From: Stutzerimonas stutzeri
GTDB lineage: Bacteria; Pseudomonadota; Gammaproteobacteria; Pseudomonadales; Pseudomonadaceae
Assembly (NCBI RefSeq): GCF_019090095.1
Contig: NZ_JAGQFP010000002.1
Coordinates: 310,001-374,000, forward strand
Direction: 5' to 3'
Length of the DNA: 64,000 nucleotides
Shown here: piece after piece, positions 43,689 through 53,360 of the stretch
Layout: each line of letters opens with the position of its first letter
Numbering within the stretch: position 1 is the first letter of the stretch
Notes under the pieces: generated by a model
What the model was told of the DNA's origin: nothing
Databases searched by the model: none
What the model saw: only the letters and a program-made list of their open reading frames with translations
Position numbers and translations under genes: made by a program

Positions 43689-46087
43689 GGCTGCGGCTCG
43701 GAGAGCGGCTGACAGGGCAGTTCGAACCAGAAGCAGGCGCCTTGGCCGGGCGTCGAATCGTAGCCGATCTGTCCGTTCATATGCTCGATCAACTCTTTAC
43801 TGATCGCCAGCCCGAGCCCGGTACCGCCTTGCTGGCGCGTATCGGAGGCATCTGCCTGAGCGAACTTGCTGAATATCCGTTGGCGAAAGGCTTCGGCGAT
43901 TCCCGGGCCGCTGTCTCGCACACTGACGCGCACCCTGTGATCGGCTGCGGGCTCCGCCCATAGCGTCACCACCCCGCCAGGCGGCGAATACTTGGCGGCA
44001 TTGGACAACAGATTGCTCAGGACCTGCTCCAGGCGCATCGTATCCACCTCGATCGAAACGGCCGGGCAACCGTCCAGCACGATGCTCACAGCATAGCTTT
44101 CGGCGTAGCCCTGGTTGCTGCGCAGCGCTTGCTCCAGCAGGGGCAGCAGCGGCTGCCACTGCAGTTCGAAGCGCATCTTGCCGGCGTACAGCTTGTCGAT
44201 GTCCAGCAGGTCGTCGATCAGCGCGCTCAGGCGTTGGCTGTTCTGGTGGGCGATGTCCAGCAGCTCGTGCAGGTGTTCGGGTACATCGCCGATCACCCGA
44301 CCGCAGATCAGTCCCAGGGACGCCGTGATCGATGTCAGCGGCGTACGCAGCTCGTGGCTGACGGTGGAGACGAAATCGCGCTGCAGGTTCTCGACCTGTT
44401 TGCGATCGGTGATGTCATGCAGCACCACCACCGCCCCGTTCTGCTGGCCGTTGGAGGCGTACATCGGGTCGGCGTTGGCGAGCACGTGGCGAGCGCTGCC
44501 CTGCAGCACGATGGTCATCTCCACGTTGCGAATGTGCTCGCCGCGCAAGGCCCGCATCAGCGGGACCTCATCGGGCGCCATGGGCGTCACCCCGTCGGCA
44601 TGGTAGAGATGGTAGACGTCCGGCCATTGCTCCGGCGACAGCTGCTGGGCGTCGAGCCCATGCCAGCGGCGCGCGGTGTGATTGAACAGGGTCAGGTTGC
44701 CGTCAGCATCGCAGGCGACGACGGCTTCGGACAGGGCTTCGAGCAGGCGTCGGTTCATTTCCTGCTGCTTGTCGAGCTCCAGCTGATCGGCCTTGCGTTC
44801 GGTGATGTCGGTCACCAGACCGTGCCAGAGCACCGAACCGTCGGCCTGGCGCATCGGCGTGGCGCGCGCCTCGACCCAGATCGTGCCCTTGCGCGGATGG
44901 TTGATGCGGTGTTCGAAATGCCAGGGCGTCAGGGTCGAGGCGGCCTGGCGGATGCTCGCCAGGACATGCTCGCGGTCATCCGGATGCACCTGCCCGTAGA
45001 TCGGGCCGATGCTTTGCGCCATCTCGGCCGCGCTCAGGCCGTAGATCTCCTCGGCACCCTCGCTGAGGTAGGGAAACGAGCTGCTGCCGTCGGGCCGCCA
45101 GCAGAACTGGAAGAGCATGCCCGGCACCTGCGCGGCGATCTGTTGCAGACGCAGCTGCAGGCGCTCCTGATGCGCCAGGTCGTAGGCGCTGACGATGTAG
45201 CCGCGCAGCAGCTCGCGCTCGTCATGGATGGCCGAGACGTTCAGCAGCACCGGTACGTTGCCGCCGTTGCGGTGCAGCAGCCGCCATTCGCGCATTTCGC
45301 GGCGTCCTTCGAGCAGTGGGGCGGTGAGCACAGCAAACCCCGGCTCGACCGGCTCGCCCAGCTCCTCGGCGAGGATACGCGCGCGGCGTGCCAGCGCATC
45401 CGCCGGGAACAGCGTCGTGGTCAGCGGCCGGCCGATCAGCAATTGCTCGGGGTAGCCGAACAGCCGCTCGGCGGTCGGGTTGACCCCTGAAATGCGGCCC
45501 TCGGCGGTGGTCACCAGCATCGCGCTGGCCGCACTGTTGAGCAGCGCCTGTTGCATGGCCGCCTGCTCGGCGTAGCGGTGGGCCTGCAGGCGCTCCTCGA
45601 ACAGCCGCATGATCTGTCGGCTCAGGCGCACCAGCGCACTGCGCTGGGCCTCGTCGAGGTGGCGCGGTTGGCGATCGATCACGCAGAGGGTGCCCAAGTT
45701 GAAGCCGTCCGGGGTGGTCAGCGGCGCGCCGGCATAGAAGCGGATGAGGGGATCGCCGGTCACCAGCGGGTTGTCGCGAAAGCGCAGGTCCCGTTGAGCA
45801 TCCTCGACCTCGAAGACGCCGGAGCCGTCGATGGTATGGGTGCAGAAGGAGATATCGCGTGGGGTTTCGCTGACCTCCAGGCCGACTCGGCTCTTGAACC
45901 ACTGGCGATGGTCATCGACCAGCGAGATCAGCGCGATCGGGGTGCCACAGATATAGGCGGCCAGCTCGGCGAAATCATCGAAGGCCGCCTCATCGGGCGT
46001 ATCGAGGATCTCGTAGCGAAGCAGGGCAGCGAGACGGGACAGTTCGCGGGGCGGCGTGGACGCTGCGGTCGACTTCGGTGGTTCCAT
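43685..46087 (-). CDS. GAF-PAS sensor histidine kinase
   Basis: 800 residues from the ATG at 46087. GAF domain about 35-175 (ICGTPIALISLVDDHRQWFKSRVGL, FYAGAPLTTPDGFNLGTLCVID). Three PAS domains follow: about 185-300, 320-435 (with PAC motif ITERK) and 450-560. Then HisKA with H578 (STVSHELRTPL), and HATPase about 680-795 with N692 and GTGLGLAI. No membrane helix; cytoplasmic sensor. Earlier in-frame starts overlap the upstream receiver gene and are rejected. Together with the CHASE3 kinase it gives the operon two independent inputs. Confidence 0.9.
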   Translation of the reverse strand: MEPPKSTAASTPPRELSRLAALLRYEILDTPDEAAFDDFAELAAYICGTPIALISLVDDHRQWFKSRVGLEVSETPRDISFCTHTIDGSGVFEVEDAQRDLRFRDNPLVTGDPLIRFYAGAPLTTPDGFNLGTLCVIDRQPRHLDEAQRSALVRLSRQIMRLFEERLQAHRYAEQAAMQQALLNSAASAMLVTTAEGRISGVNPTAERLFGYPEQLLIGRPLTTTLFPADALARRARILAEELGEPVEPGFAVLTAPLLEGRREMREWRLLHRNGGNVPVLLNVSAIHDERELLRGYIVSAYDLAHQERLQLRLQQIAAQVPGMLFQFCWRPDGSSSFPYLSEGAEEIYGLSAAEMAQSIGPIYGQVHPDDREHVLASIRQAASTLTPWHFEHRINHPRKGTIWVEARATPMRQADGSVLWHGLVTDITERKADQLELDKQQEMNRRLLEALSEAVVACDADGNLTLFNHTARRWHGLDAQQLSPEQWPDVYHLYHADGVTPMAPDEVPLMRALRGEHIRNVEMTIVLQGSARHVLANADPMYASNGQQNGAVVVLHDITDRKQVENLQRDFVSTVSHELRTPLTSITASLGLICGRVIGDVPEHLHELLDIAHQNSQRLSALIDDLLDIDKLYAGKMRFELQWQPLLPLLEQALRSNQGYAESYAVSIVLDGCPAVSIEVDTMRLEQVLSNLLSNAAKYSPPGGVVTLWAEPAADHRVRVSVRDSGPGIAEAFRQRIFSKFAQADASDTRQQGGTGLGLAISKELIEHMNGQIGYDSTPGQGACFWFELPCQPLSEPQP

Positions 46088-46128
46088 CTGCGGACCTGTC
46101 TCGCTGGGTTGAGGGCTGGTCGCGACGG

Positions 46129-46515
46129 CTACAGGCCGTCGGCGTCCCAGATGGACTGGATCTGTCCGGCCAGGCGCATCGGGTCGAACGGCTTGACGAT
46201 GACGTCGCGCGCGCCGAGCTTGCGCAGGTGTTCGATTTCGCCCGGCTGAACCTTGGCCGTCATGAAGACCACCGGAATCTGCGCCAGATCGATTCGCTCC
46301 GCGAGTCGGGTCAGGGTTTCCGTACCGCCCATGCCGGGCATCATCACGTCGAGCAGGATGAACTGCGGGGCGAAGCCCTCGACTTCCTCCAAGGCCTGCG
46401 TGCCGGACGAGCACGACAGCACTTGGTAGCCGCCGATGGCCTCCAGGGCCACCCTCACCACGGCCTGGATGGAGGGGTCATCCTCCACGTGAAGTATCCG
46501 TTTGAGCACGGTCAT
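46129..46515 (-). CDS. Single-domain response regulator (first gene of the operon)
   Basis: 128 residues from the ATG at 46515 with GGAGA upstream. Receiver with E11-D12-D13, acceptor D56 (FILLDVMMP) and VKPF lysine. Paralogue of the receiver at 43299-43688. 41 bases separate it from the GAF-PAS kinase. Confidence 0.92.
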   Translation of the reverse strand: MTVLKRILHVEDDPSIQAVVRVALEAIGGYQVLSCSSGTQALEEVEGFAPQFILLDVMMPGMGGTETLTRLAERIDLAQIPVVFMTAKVQPGEIEHLRKLGARDVIVKPFDPMRLAGQIQSIWDADGL

Positions 46516-46990
46516 GCGGGTCTCCGGTATCGATGCTTTGACCATTCAAAAGGCAGGCAGTTTGCCATCTCGCTCGGTCGATGGCGCACCCTGCGAGAAA
46601 AATAGCCGGTCTGCCGGCCACGGCACGCAGCGAGCGGATGCCGCCAGACGCGCAAGAGAGGGCCAGGGTCGGGCAACCTAGACAGCGAGGCGATCGGTGG
46701 CGGCCGTTCAGGGTTGGACTTCGCCTATGGCCGGAATTTCCATCGACCGCCGTCGGCGTGACGTGAGGCGCTGTCCGGCTTGGATTAGCGCGCCTAGGCC
46801 GATCGATGGGGCGCTCGATCGCCGGCAGCCATTTGCCATGGGTGGTCAAAGACGCAGGGTGCGACCGTGTCATCGGCCTGCAGACCGGAGTACGGAGGAT
46901 GGCCCCGGCCTTGTGAGCCGGGACCGCACGGCAGGGTAGCAAGCAACGGGTCAGACAGCCCTTGTGAGGCCTCGACCCACAGCAAAGCCG
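46516..46990. other. Intergenic region upstream of the phosphorelay operon
   Basis: 475 bases between the first receiver gene and pxpC; both flanking genes are on the minus strand. It must hold the operon promoter. I saw no convincing hairpin terminator for pxpC, no repeat and no recognisable small gene. Confidence 0.4.
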
Positions 46991-47908
46991 TCAGACCCAG
47001 CTGCGAAGCAGACGCAGATGAGCGTCTTGTGCGGCCTGCTGGCCGATGGGGCGCAGGCGCAACTCGGTGCCGGGCAAGCATTGACCAAGCCGTGCGACGG
47101 CTTCTGGGGTCAGCGCGCCCAGGCGAGGATAGCCGCCGATGGTTTGCCGGTCGTTGAGCAAGACAATGGGCTGCCCATCTGGTGGAACCTGGATCGCACC
47201 GAGCGGAACCCCTTCCGAGACGATGCCACCCCGTCGGCTTCTGAGCTCAGGACCGATCAGTCTTACGCCCATGCGGTCGCTGCGGCTGTCGACCTTCCAG
47301 CTGCTGTTGAAGGCATCGAACAGGCTCTGGCCGCTGAATTCGCCAATCTGAGCGCCAAGCACAACGTCCAGCGGGCGAGCGCTCGAATAATCTGGCACTT
47401 GCGCGACAGGTACGCGCTTGAGCAACCCGGACTGTCCGTGCCAAACAAGGTTGTCGCCCTGCTTGATCGGCTCGCCATCGCCGGTCAAACCACCGAGCGA
47501 CTCACGGGTAACGGTCGAGACGCTGCCGAGCATCCTCGTCGCTTCGAAGCCGCCCGGGGCGGCGAGATACGCACGCGCGCCCTGACGCGCCTGAGTGAAT
47601 TTGAGGCGCTGCCCACGCCGGATACTGAACGCTTGCCAGGGCAGTAGCGGCTGGTCGTCCAGCGTCGCGCCCAGATCGCCGCCGGCCAGTGCGAGGCAAC
47701 CATCCCGTTCGCAGGTGGAGCTGAATCCGCCGAGCGTAATCTCTACCACGGCCGCCGAGAGCGGGTTGTCCAGCAACCAGTTGGCCCAGTACATCGCGAT
47801 CCAATCGAGTGCGCCGCCCTGCGTGACGCCCAGGTGTCGAACGCCGAATCGGCCGCCGTCCTGCAATTGCACCAAGCGGGTACTCCGTTCCACTTTCAGA
47901 CCGCTCAT
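46991..47908 (-). CDS. pxpC: 5-oxoprolinase subunit C
   Basis: 305 residues, the KipA/biotin-dependent carboxyltransferase-like family (VQDGGRFGVRHLGVTQGGALDWIAMYWANWLLDNP, SSWKVDSRSDRMGVRLIGPEL, GGYPRLGALTPE). With PxpA and PxpB it cleaves 5-oxo-L-proline to glutamate using ATP. It overlaps pxpB by four bases. Confidence 0.92.
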   Translation of the reverse strand: MSGLKVERSTRLVQLQDGGRFGVRHLGVTQGGALDWIAMYWANWLLDNPLSAAVVEITLGGFSSTCERDGCLALAGGDLGATLDDQPLLPWQAFSIRRGQRLKFTQARQGARAYLAAPGGFEATRMLGSVSTVTRESLGGLTGDGEPIKQGDNLVWHGQSGLLKRVPVAQVPDYSSARPLDVVLGAQIGEFSGQSLFDAFNSSWKVDSRSDRMGVRLIGPELRSRRGGIVSEGVPLGAIQVPPDGQPIVLLNDRQTIGGYPRLGALTPEAVARLGQCLPGTELRLRPIGQQAAQDAHLRLLRSWV

Positions 47909-48621
47909 GCCGTGGCCCCCTCGTTCCCAGCCAGCGGCGTGTCGTCACCGCCGAGCTTGAGGAATGTTGCGTGATCGACCGGCTCGAACCGCACGCGATC
48001 CCCCGGTTGCAGGAGGCTGTAGATCTCGCGTTCGTAATCGAACAGGCTCACCGGAGTCCGGCCGATCAGGTTCCAGCCCCCTGGCGACTCCACCGGATAG
48101 GCCGCCGTTTGCCGATCAGCGATGCCGACGCTGCCAGGCGCCACGCGTTTGCGCGGAGTGCCGAGACGGGGTGTGGCGAGAATGGGTTCGACCAATCCCA
48201 TGAAGGCGAAGCCCGGCGCGAAGCCCACGGCGAACACCTGGTATTCGTGCTGGCTGTGTCGCTGGATGACCTCGTCGACGCGCAGCCCGGATCGTTCGGC
48301 GATCAGCGACAGTTCGGGGCCCACCGAGGGGTGATACCAAACCGGCAGGCTGTGAGTATGGCCACCGCGCTCCGATGCAGGCGTCAGCCCTTCGAGCGCA
48401 GTGGCCAAGGTCGAGTGGGCCTGAGTGCAGCGCATGCGGGTCAGGTCGAAGTGGATCATCAGCGTGGTGTAAGACGGCACCAGGTCGACCAGCGCCGGAC
48501 CGAACGCAGCGGTGATGCGCTGGCTGGCTGCGAGCATCCACGGCATGTTGTCTTCGTCGATTTCGTCGAACAGCCGCAGTGTCAGGCAATCGATCGATGC
48601 GACCTCAATGCGCGCCTTCAT
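47905..48621 (-). CDS. pxpB: 5-oxoprolinase subunit B
   Basis: 238 residues, KipI/allophanate-hydrolase subunit 1 type ([86 protein letters not shown]). Overlaps both neighbours by four bases. Confidence 0.93.
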   Translation of the reverse strand: MKARIEVASIDCLTLRLFDEIDEDNMPWMLAASQRITAAFGPALVDLVPSYTTLMIHFDLTRMRCTQAHSTLATALEGLTPASERGGHTHSLPVWYHPSVGPELSLIAERSGLRVDEVIQRHSQHEYQVFAVGFAPGFAFMGLVEPILATPRLGTPRKRVAPGSVGIADRQTAAYPVESPGGWNLIGRTPVSLFDYEREIYSLLQPGDRVRFEPVDHATFLKLGGDDTPLAGNEGATA

Positions 48622-49370
48622 GCCTGCTCCAGCCGGGTAAGCGCTTCACGAATCTGGCGCACCGCCGCAACCGAGCTGGCGTTGTCGCCATGTACGCAAA
48701 GGGTGTCACTGGTCAAGCGTATCGAGCTGCCATCGCTCGCGCGAAGGGGCTCGCCGCGCGCCAAGGTGAGTGCCTGGCCGACGATGGTTTCGCTGTCGTG
48801 ATGTACCGCGCCGGGAAGCTTGCGCGATACCAGGTAGCCTTGGGCGTCGTAGGCACGGTCGGCGAATGTCTCGTACCACAGCGTGAGACCGAACTCTTCA
48901 CCGATCAGCTGCGGACCACTGTTGTCCGCCGTGCTCATCAGCATCAGCGGTAAGCTGGCGTCGTAGAGCGTTATGGCGCGCATCACCGCACGCAGCGTGG
49001 CCGCGTCGCGCATCATGTCCTGATACAGCGCACCGTGCGGCTTGACGTAGCTCACCCGCTGTCCGAGCGGACGACAGATACCGTCGAGGGCACCGATCTG
49101 GTAGAGCAGCATGTCTTCCACTTCCTGCGGGCTGCACGCCATGGAGCGGCGACCGAACCCGACCAGATCGGGATACGCGGGATGCGCGCCGATGCGTACG
49201 GCGTGCTCCGCTGCCAGGGCGACCGTCTTGCGCATGGTGCCGGGGTCCGAGGCATGGAAGCCGGTGGCGATGTTGGCGCAGTCAATGTACGGCATGACCT
49301 CGGCATCCAGGCCCATGCTCCACGCCCCGAAACTCTCCCCGATGTCGCAATTCAAGAGCAGCTTGTTCAC
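48618..49370 (-). CDS. pxpA: 5-oxoprolinase subunit A
   Basis: 250 residues from GTG 49370, preferred because AGAGGA lies seven bases upstream; ATG 49394 would add eight residues but has no ribosome site. LamB/YcsF family: [54 protein letters not shown] and a final CVHGDN. First gene of pxpABC, which open pyroglutamate so that it enters glutamate metabolism. Confidence 0.92.
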   Translation of the reverse strand: MNKLLLNCDIGESFGAWSMGLDAEVMPYIDCANIATGFHASDPGTMRKTVALAAEHAVRIGAHPAYPDLVGFGRRSMACSPQEVEDMLLYQIGALDGICRPLGQRVSYVKPHGALYQDMMRDAATLRAVMRAITLYDASLPLMLMSTADNSGPQLIGEEFGLTLWYETFADRAYDAQGYLVSRKLPGAVHHDSETIVGQALTLARGEPLRASDGSSIRLTSDTLCVHGDNASSVAAVRQIREALTRLEQA

Positions 49371-49585
49371 AGGGATGTCCTCTTGCTGGTCCATGGGCTG
49401 TTAGCGCAGCACCTCCCTGGGGAGGCAGATGGTGGTTGAAGTAATTGTTGGGGGGAGCTCGCACCACGTCCAACAAAATAAGGCGGGCAGGGGGGATAGG
49501 AAAAATCGATGTGCGTGCTGACCTGCCCATCGGGCTGGCTGATACGGCTTCTTGAACAAGGGGCATGAATGAGAGCCGCACGCCG

Positions 49586-50800
49586 TCACCACAGTGCGAG
49601 GTTGTAGCTGACGATCAGGCGGTTTTCGTCCAGGTCGTTGCCAAAGTTGGAGCGAACCGTGGCGTTGCGCCACTTGATGCCCAGGTTCTTCAGTGGACCC
49701 TTCTGGATGACATAACCCAGATCCATGTCGCGCTCCCATTCCTTACCGTCATTCGCGGTTCCGAGGTCGACGTTGTCGCCGGAAATATAGCGCGTCATGA
49801 AGGTCAGTCCCGGTAAGCCGACAGCAGCGAAGTCATAGTCGTAACGGGCCTGCCAAGAGCGTTCTTCACTATTGCTGAAGTTGTTGATCTGGACGAAGTT
49901 CACCAGGTACGGATCGCTGATATACGGGAAGGGATCTTCACCACTCATGCGCTGATAGGCACCGGCGAAGGTATGGGCACCCAGGTTGTAACTGACCATG
50001 GTGCCGAACGCTTTGTTATCAACATTACGAAAGGTGCCATCCTCGGTAGACTTCGCATAACGTACATCGGTTTTAACTGATTGGCTGTCACCGAGGGGGA
50101 GTACATATACTAGCGTGCCGTAATACTGTTTATAGACTTCTTCCAAGTTGCCGTAATGCAGACCAGCGGAAAGATTAGGCGTGAACTTGTAATCGCCGCC
50201 GAGGAAGACGAACTCGTCGCTGGTGCCGCCTAGTGCCGACATGCGCTCATAGTTGCTGCTGTTGTTGTGGCGAATCTCGGTAAGCTTTCCGCCCTGCACG
50301 ATAAGGTTGTCGATTTCCTGTATGTTCAGCAGGCCGCCTTTAAACGAGGCCGGCAACAGTCGGCTGTCGTTCGAGGAAACGATCGGGCTGCGCAGACGGA
50401 GGTCACCCAGACGCAGCGTACTCTTGGAGTACTTCGCCTTGGCGGTCAGCCCCAACTTCGAATATTCGTCTTCCGAGCCCCGCGGCGGCTGTCCGTCGTT
50501 CGGCAGCAGGCCGCTGCCATAGGTGCCGCCGCCCGAGTCGAGCTGCACTCCGATCATTGCCAGGGCGTCGATGCCAAAGCCGACCGGGCCGTCGGTATAG
50601 CCAGACTCCGCGTTTAGCAGAAAGCCCTGCGCCCACTCTTCGGCTTTGTCACGCGCCCCATCCTGGCGGAAATCACGGTTGAAATAAAAGTTACGAAGTT
50701 CTAGGTTCCCTTTGCTATCGGCAAAGAAATCCGCCTGCGCCAAACTGGGAACGGTAGTGCCTACCATTGCCAGGGCGGCAACTCGGGTAATTGGTTTCAT
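49586..50800 (-). CDS. opdO: OprD-family outer-membrane porin, OpdO-like
   Basis: 404 residues with a signal peptide (1-23, ending SLAQA before DFF). OprD-family hallmarks: ADSKGNLELRNFYFNRDFR near the mature N-terminus, WAQGFLLNAESGYTDGPVGFGIDALAMIGVQLD, and a final strand ending YNLALW. It forms an 18-strand substrate-specific channel. In P. aeruginosa the pyroglutamate porin OpdO is next to pxpA/pxpB homologues, so that substrate is likely here. It lies 191 bases before pxpA on the same strand and may be cotranscribed. Confidence 0.87.
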   Translation of the reverse strand: MKPITRVAALAMVGTTVPSLAQADFFADSKGNLELRNFYFNRDFRQDGARDKAEEWAQGFLLNAESGYTDGPVGFGIDALAMIGVQLDSGGGTYGSGLLPNDGQPPRGSEDEYSKLGLTAKAKYSKSTLRLGDLRLRSPIVSSNDSRLLPASFKGGLLNIQEIDNLIVQGGKLTEIRHNNSSNYERMSALGGTSDEFVFLGGDYKFTPNLSAGLHYGNLEEVYKQYYGTLVYVLPLGDSQSVKTDVRYAKSTEDGTFRNVDNKAFGTMVSYNLGAHTFAGAYQRMSGEDPFPYISDPYLVNFVQINNFSNSEERSWQARYDYDFAAVGLPGLTFMTRYISGDNVDLGTANDGKEWERDMDLGYVIQKGPLKNLGIKWRNATVRSNFGNDLDENRLIVSYNLALW

Positions 50801-51071
50801 CAGTGTCTCCTGATATGCACGCAGCCGTTATTTCCTTTGGCTGCTGGCAGCGCGTGATTGGAAGTTTTGTTGTTGGCTCATGTACTGCCCGCGTATTCTT
50901 CGTAGCTCGCGCGGATTTAGTCCAACCAGAAAAAACGTTATCGCGCTACAAGAAAAACCTATCGCGAAAATTTAGGGTATTTAACTGTGTGGCATGACGA
51001 TTGCTGGAGAAAAGACGCAGAACAGGGGCATTCGGCCTTTGCGTAGCAATAGTCAGGAGTGGTCATCGGCG

Positions 51072-52019
51072 ATGAATACGCGATTTCTCGAAACTTTCGT
51101 TTGGGTAGCCAGGCTGAAGAGCTTTCGACTGACGGCAGAGAAGCTGTTCAGCACGCAGGCGTCTATTTCCAGCCGCATCGCTGCGCTTGAGGACGAGTTG
51201 GGCGTGCAGCTTTTCCTACGCGATTCGAAGGGCGTAACGCTGACGTCCGAGGGCCAGAGGGTACTCGGCTATGCCGAGCACATGATGGATACCATGCAGG
51301 CCATGAAGCAGGCGATCAGCAATGCGGGAGAGACGCGGGGCTTGGTCCGTATTGGTGCGATGGATACCGTCATGCACACCTGGTTGAGTTCCTTCGTAGC
51401 GCGAATCATGGAGTGTTACCCCGCCGTCGAGATCGAATTGACGGCCGATACCGCTCGCAACCTTTGCGATCAGCTGCAGAAGGGTTATCTGGATATCATT
51501 TTCCAGACCGATGAAGTGCGCGCCGACTCGGTGTGCAATCAGGCCTTGGCGCGCTTCCCCGTTCAGTGGGTCGTTTCATCCGGCTCGATCTTCGATCGTC
51601 ACTACCATGGCCTTGAAGAGCTGGCGCGCGAGCGGGTGATCACCTTCTCCAAGAACTCCCGTCCCCACCAAGATCTTCTCAACATGCTGCACGCAGGCAA
51701 TATCGTTTCGCCGCGCGTCAGTTGCGTGAATTCCGTCGCCGCCATGACGCGGCTGATCCGTGATGGCTTCGGGATCGGTGCGCTGCCAGCGGCGTTGGTC
51801 ACCGAAGAGCTCAGGCATGGGGTGCTGACGGTACTGGACAGCGTACCCGTGCCGCCGGCAATGGACATTGTCGCAACCTGGCGCGCAGGGGTTGGCCTGG
51901 AAGTGGTCGATGGTGTCGTTGCACTGGTTCATGAGGTCATCGCGGAGTACGCCCAGGCGATGGGAGGTGCCGTGGTCCAATTGCTGGAGCCATCAGGGGG
52001 CGTGAAGGCGTCGGCCTGA
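51072..52019 (+). CDS. LysR-family regulator of the oxoproline unit
   Basis: 315 residues from the ATG at 51072. Helix-turn-helix LETFVWVARLKSFRLTAEKLFSTQASISSRIAALEDELGVQLFLRD, then a LysR substrate-binding domain. It sits between the porin/pxp genes (minus strand) and the TRAP genes (plus strand), so it probably controls both arms with 5-oxoproline as inducer (inference). The 271-base gap before it contains a repeated TATCGCG at about 50939 and 50959. Confidence 0.88.
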   Translation: MNTRFLETFVWVARLKSFRLTAEKLFSTQASISSRIAALEDELGVQLFLRDSKGVTLTSEGQRVLGYAEHMMDTMQAMKQAISNAGETRGLVRIGAMDTVMHTWLSSFVARIMECYPAVEIELTADTARNLCDQLQKGYLDIIFQTDEVRADSVCNQALARFPVQWVVSSGSIFDRHYHGLEELARERVITFSKNSRPHQDLLNMLHAGNIVSPRVSCVNSVAAMTRLIRDGFGIGALPAALVTEELRHGVLTVLDSVPVPPAMDIVATWRAGVGLEVVDGVVALVHEVIAEYAQAMGGAVVQLLEPSGGVKASA

Positions 52020-52027
52020 TCATCAGG
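52015..52027. promoter_or_regulatory. Small perfect palindrome at the LysR stop
   Basis: CCTGAT-C-ATCAGG spans the regulator's stop codon and is 289 bases before dctP; CTGATCAGG recurs near 52186. It could be an operator or chance. Nothing else was recognised in the gap 52020-52315. Confidence 0.3.
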
Positions 52028-52315
52028 TTTGCCGGGCCAATCCACGGGGGCAGGGAAGCGGTGCCTTGCTCGCTCGTTGATTCCCTCCTATGCCTATGTG
52101 GGTGCCAGGCCGGGAGCTGTCCATTCCGGTGCGTTCCAAGCGCCGTATCCCGTACGTCAGGCCGATCGGGGCTCATAAGGTTTTCTGATCAGGCGCTGTC
52201 GGATTTTCTAGTTGGACACTGCGCCACGGACTGCCGAGACTCAGAACAGCTCCAAGGTACCGCGTTACCAAAACCAACAAAGCAAACGCCAACTGAGCGA
52301 CTGGAGAATTCCACC

Positions 52316-53302
52316 ATGAAGACACGCGCATTGCGTTTCGGCCTGTCGGCCCTGGCTTGTGTGATCAGCCTGTCCGCGTTCAACGCCCAGGCAGCCGATA
52401 AATGGAACATGACGGTCGAGAACCCCGAGGGTAATTCAATTACCGAGGTCGCCAAGGATTTCGCCAAGAACGTGGCCGAGGCGACGAACAATGACCTCCA
52501 GATTCGTGTTCATTCCAACTCCGTATTGTTCAAACGCCCTGAAGTGAAGCGAGCCGTTCAGACCGGCCAGGTTCAGCTGGGCGACGTGCTGATGTCAGTG
52601 CTTGGCAATGAAGATCCGATCTTCGAGGTCGATAGCGTGCCGTTCCTCGCGCGCAGTTATCCAGAGGCACGCAAGCTGTGGGAGGCCAGCCGTTCGCTGG
52701 TCGAGGAGCGTCTGGAAAAGCAGGGTATCAAGCTGCTCTACGCCATGCCCTGGTCGCCACAGAGCATCTACACACAGAAGCCCGTCTCCAGCATGGAAGA
52801 CTTCAAAGGCATGAAGTTTCGTGCCTACAACCCAGCCACGTCGCGTATGGCTGAGCTGATGGGCGCCGTCCCGACCGTCATCAATGTGGCGGAAATTCCA
52901 CAGGCGTTCAGCACCGGCATGATCAACGGGATGCTGACCTCGCCGACGACAGGGGTCGACACCCAGGCCTGGGACTTCGTCGAGCACTACTACGACGTAC
53001 AGGCGTTCATTCCCAAGAACTTTGTGATCGTCAATGCGCGCGCTTTCAAGCGCCTGCCTGAGGCATCTCAGAAGGCGGTGCTGGAGGCGGCGGCCAAGGC
53101 TGAAGCTCAGGGTTGGGAAGCGGCCGAGTCTGAAACGGCGCAACTGGTCAAGACGCTCGGTGATAACGGCATGGACGTTCACGCCAAGGCACCCGCCGAG
53201 CTCGAGGCAGGCCTGGGCAAGATTGGCCAAACCATGACCGAGGAATGGCTGAAGAAAGCCGGTTCGGACGGGCAGAAGATCATCGGCGCCTATCAAAACT
53301 GA
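52316..53302 (+). CDS. dctP: TRAP transporter substrate-binding protein
   Basis: 328 residues from the ATG at 52316 (GGAG upstream). Signal peptide 1-27 (FNAQAA before DKW). DctP fold with the carboxylate-binding arginine R169 in FKGMKFRAYN and the segment VINVAEIPQAFSTGMINGMLTSPTTG. It captures an organic acid in the periplasm for DctQM. TRAP receptors for pyroglutamate are known (Bordetella DctP6/DctP7), and the PxpABC genes nearby point to that ligand. Confidence 0.92.
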   Translation: MKTRALRFGLSALACVISLSAFNAQAADKWNMTVENPEGNSITEVAKDFAKNVAEATNNDLQIRVHSNSVLFKRPEVKRAVQTGQVQLGDVLMSVLGNEDPIFEVDSVPFLARSYPEARKLWEASRSLVEERLEKQGIKLLYAMPWSPQSIYTQKPVSSMEDFKGMKFRAYNPATSRMAELMGAVPTVINVAEIPQAFSTGMINGMLTSPTTGVDTQAWDFVEHYYDVQAFIPKNFVIVNARAFKRLPEASQKAVLEAAAKAEAQGWEAAESETAQLVKTLGDNGMDVHAKAPAELEAGLGKIGQTMTEEWLKKAGSDGQKIIGAYQN

Positions 53303-53312
53303 CGCAAAGACC

Positions 53313-53334
53313 GATCCCGCTTCCTGGCGGGATC
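53313..53334 (+). terminator. Intercistronic stem-loop between dctP and dctQ
   Basis: Perfect 8-bp stem GATCCCGC/GCGGGATC with a six-base loop, 11 bases after the dctP stop. It is followed by only a short T-rich stretch, so it may partially terminate or stabilise the upstream message, raising receptor over channel expression. Confidence 0.65.
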
Positions 53335-53360
53335 ACTCTTCTGGTGACCGAGGTCTCTTC

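Noticed and set aside
46088..46414. N-terminal extension of the GAF-PAS kinase
   Set aside because: Covers the receiver gene at 46129-46515 in a different frame; that receiver is certain.
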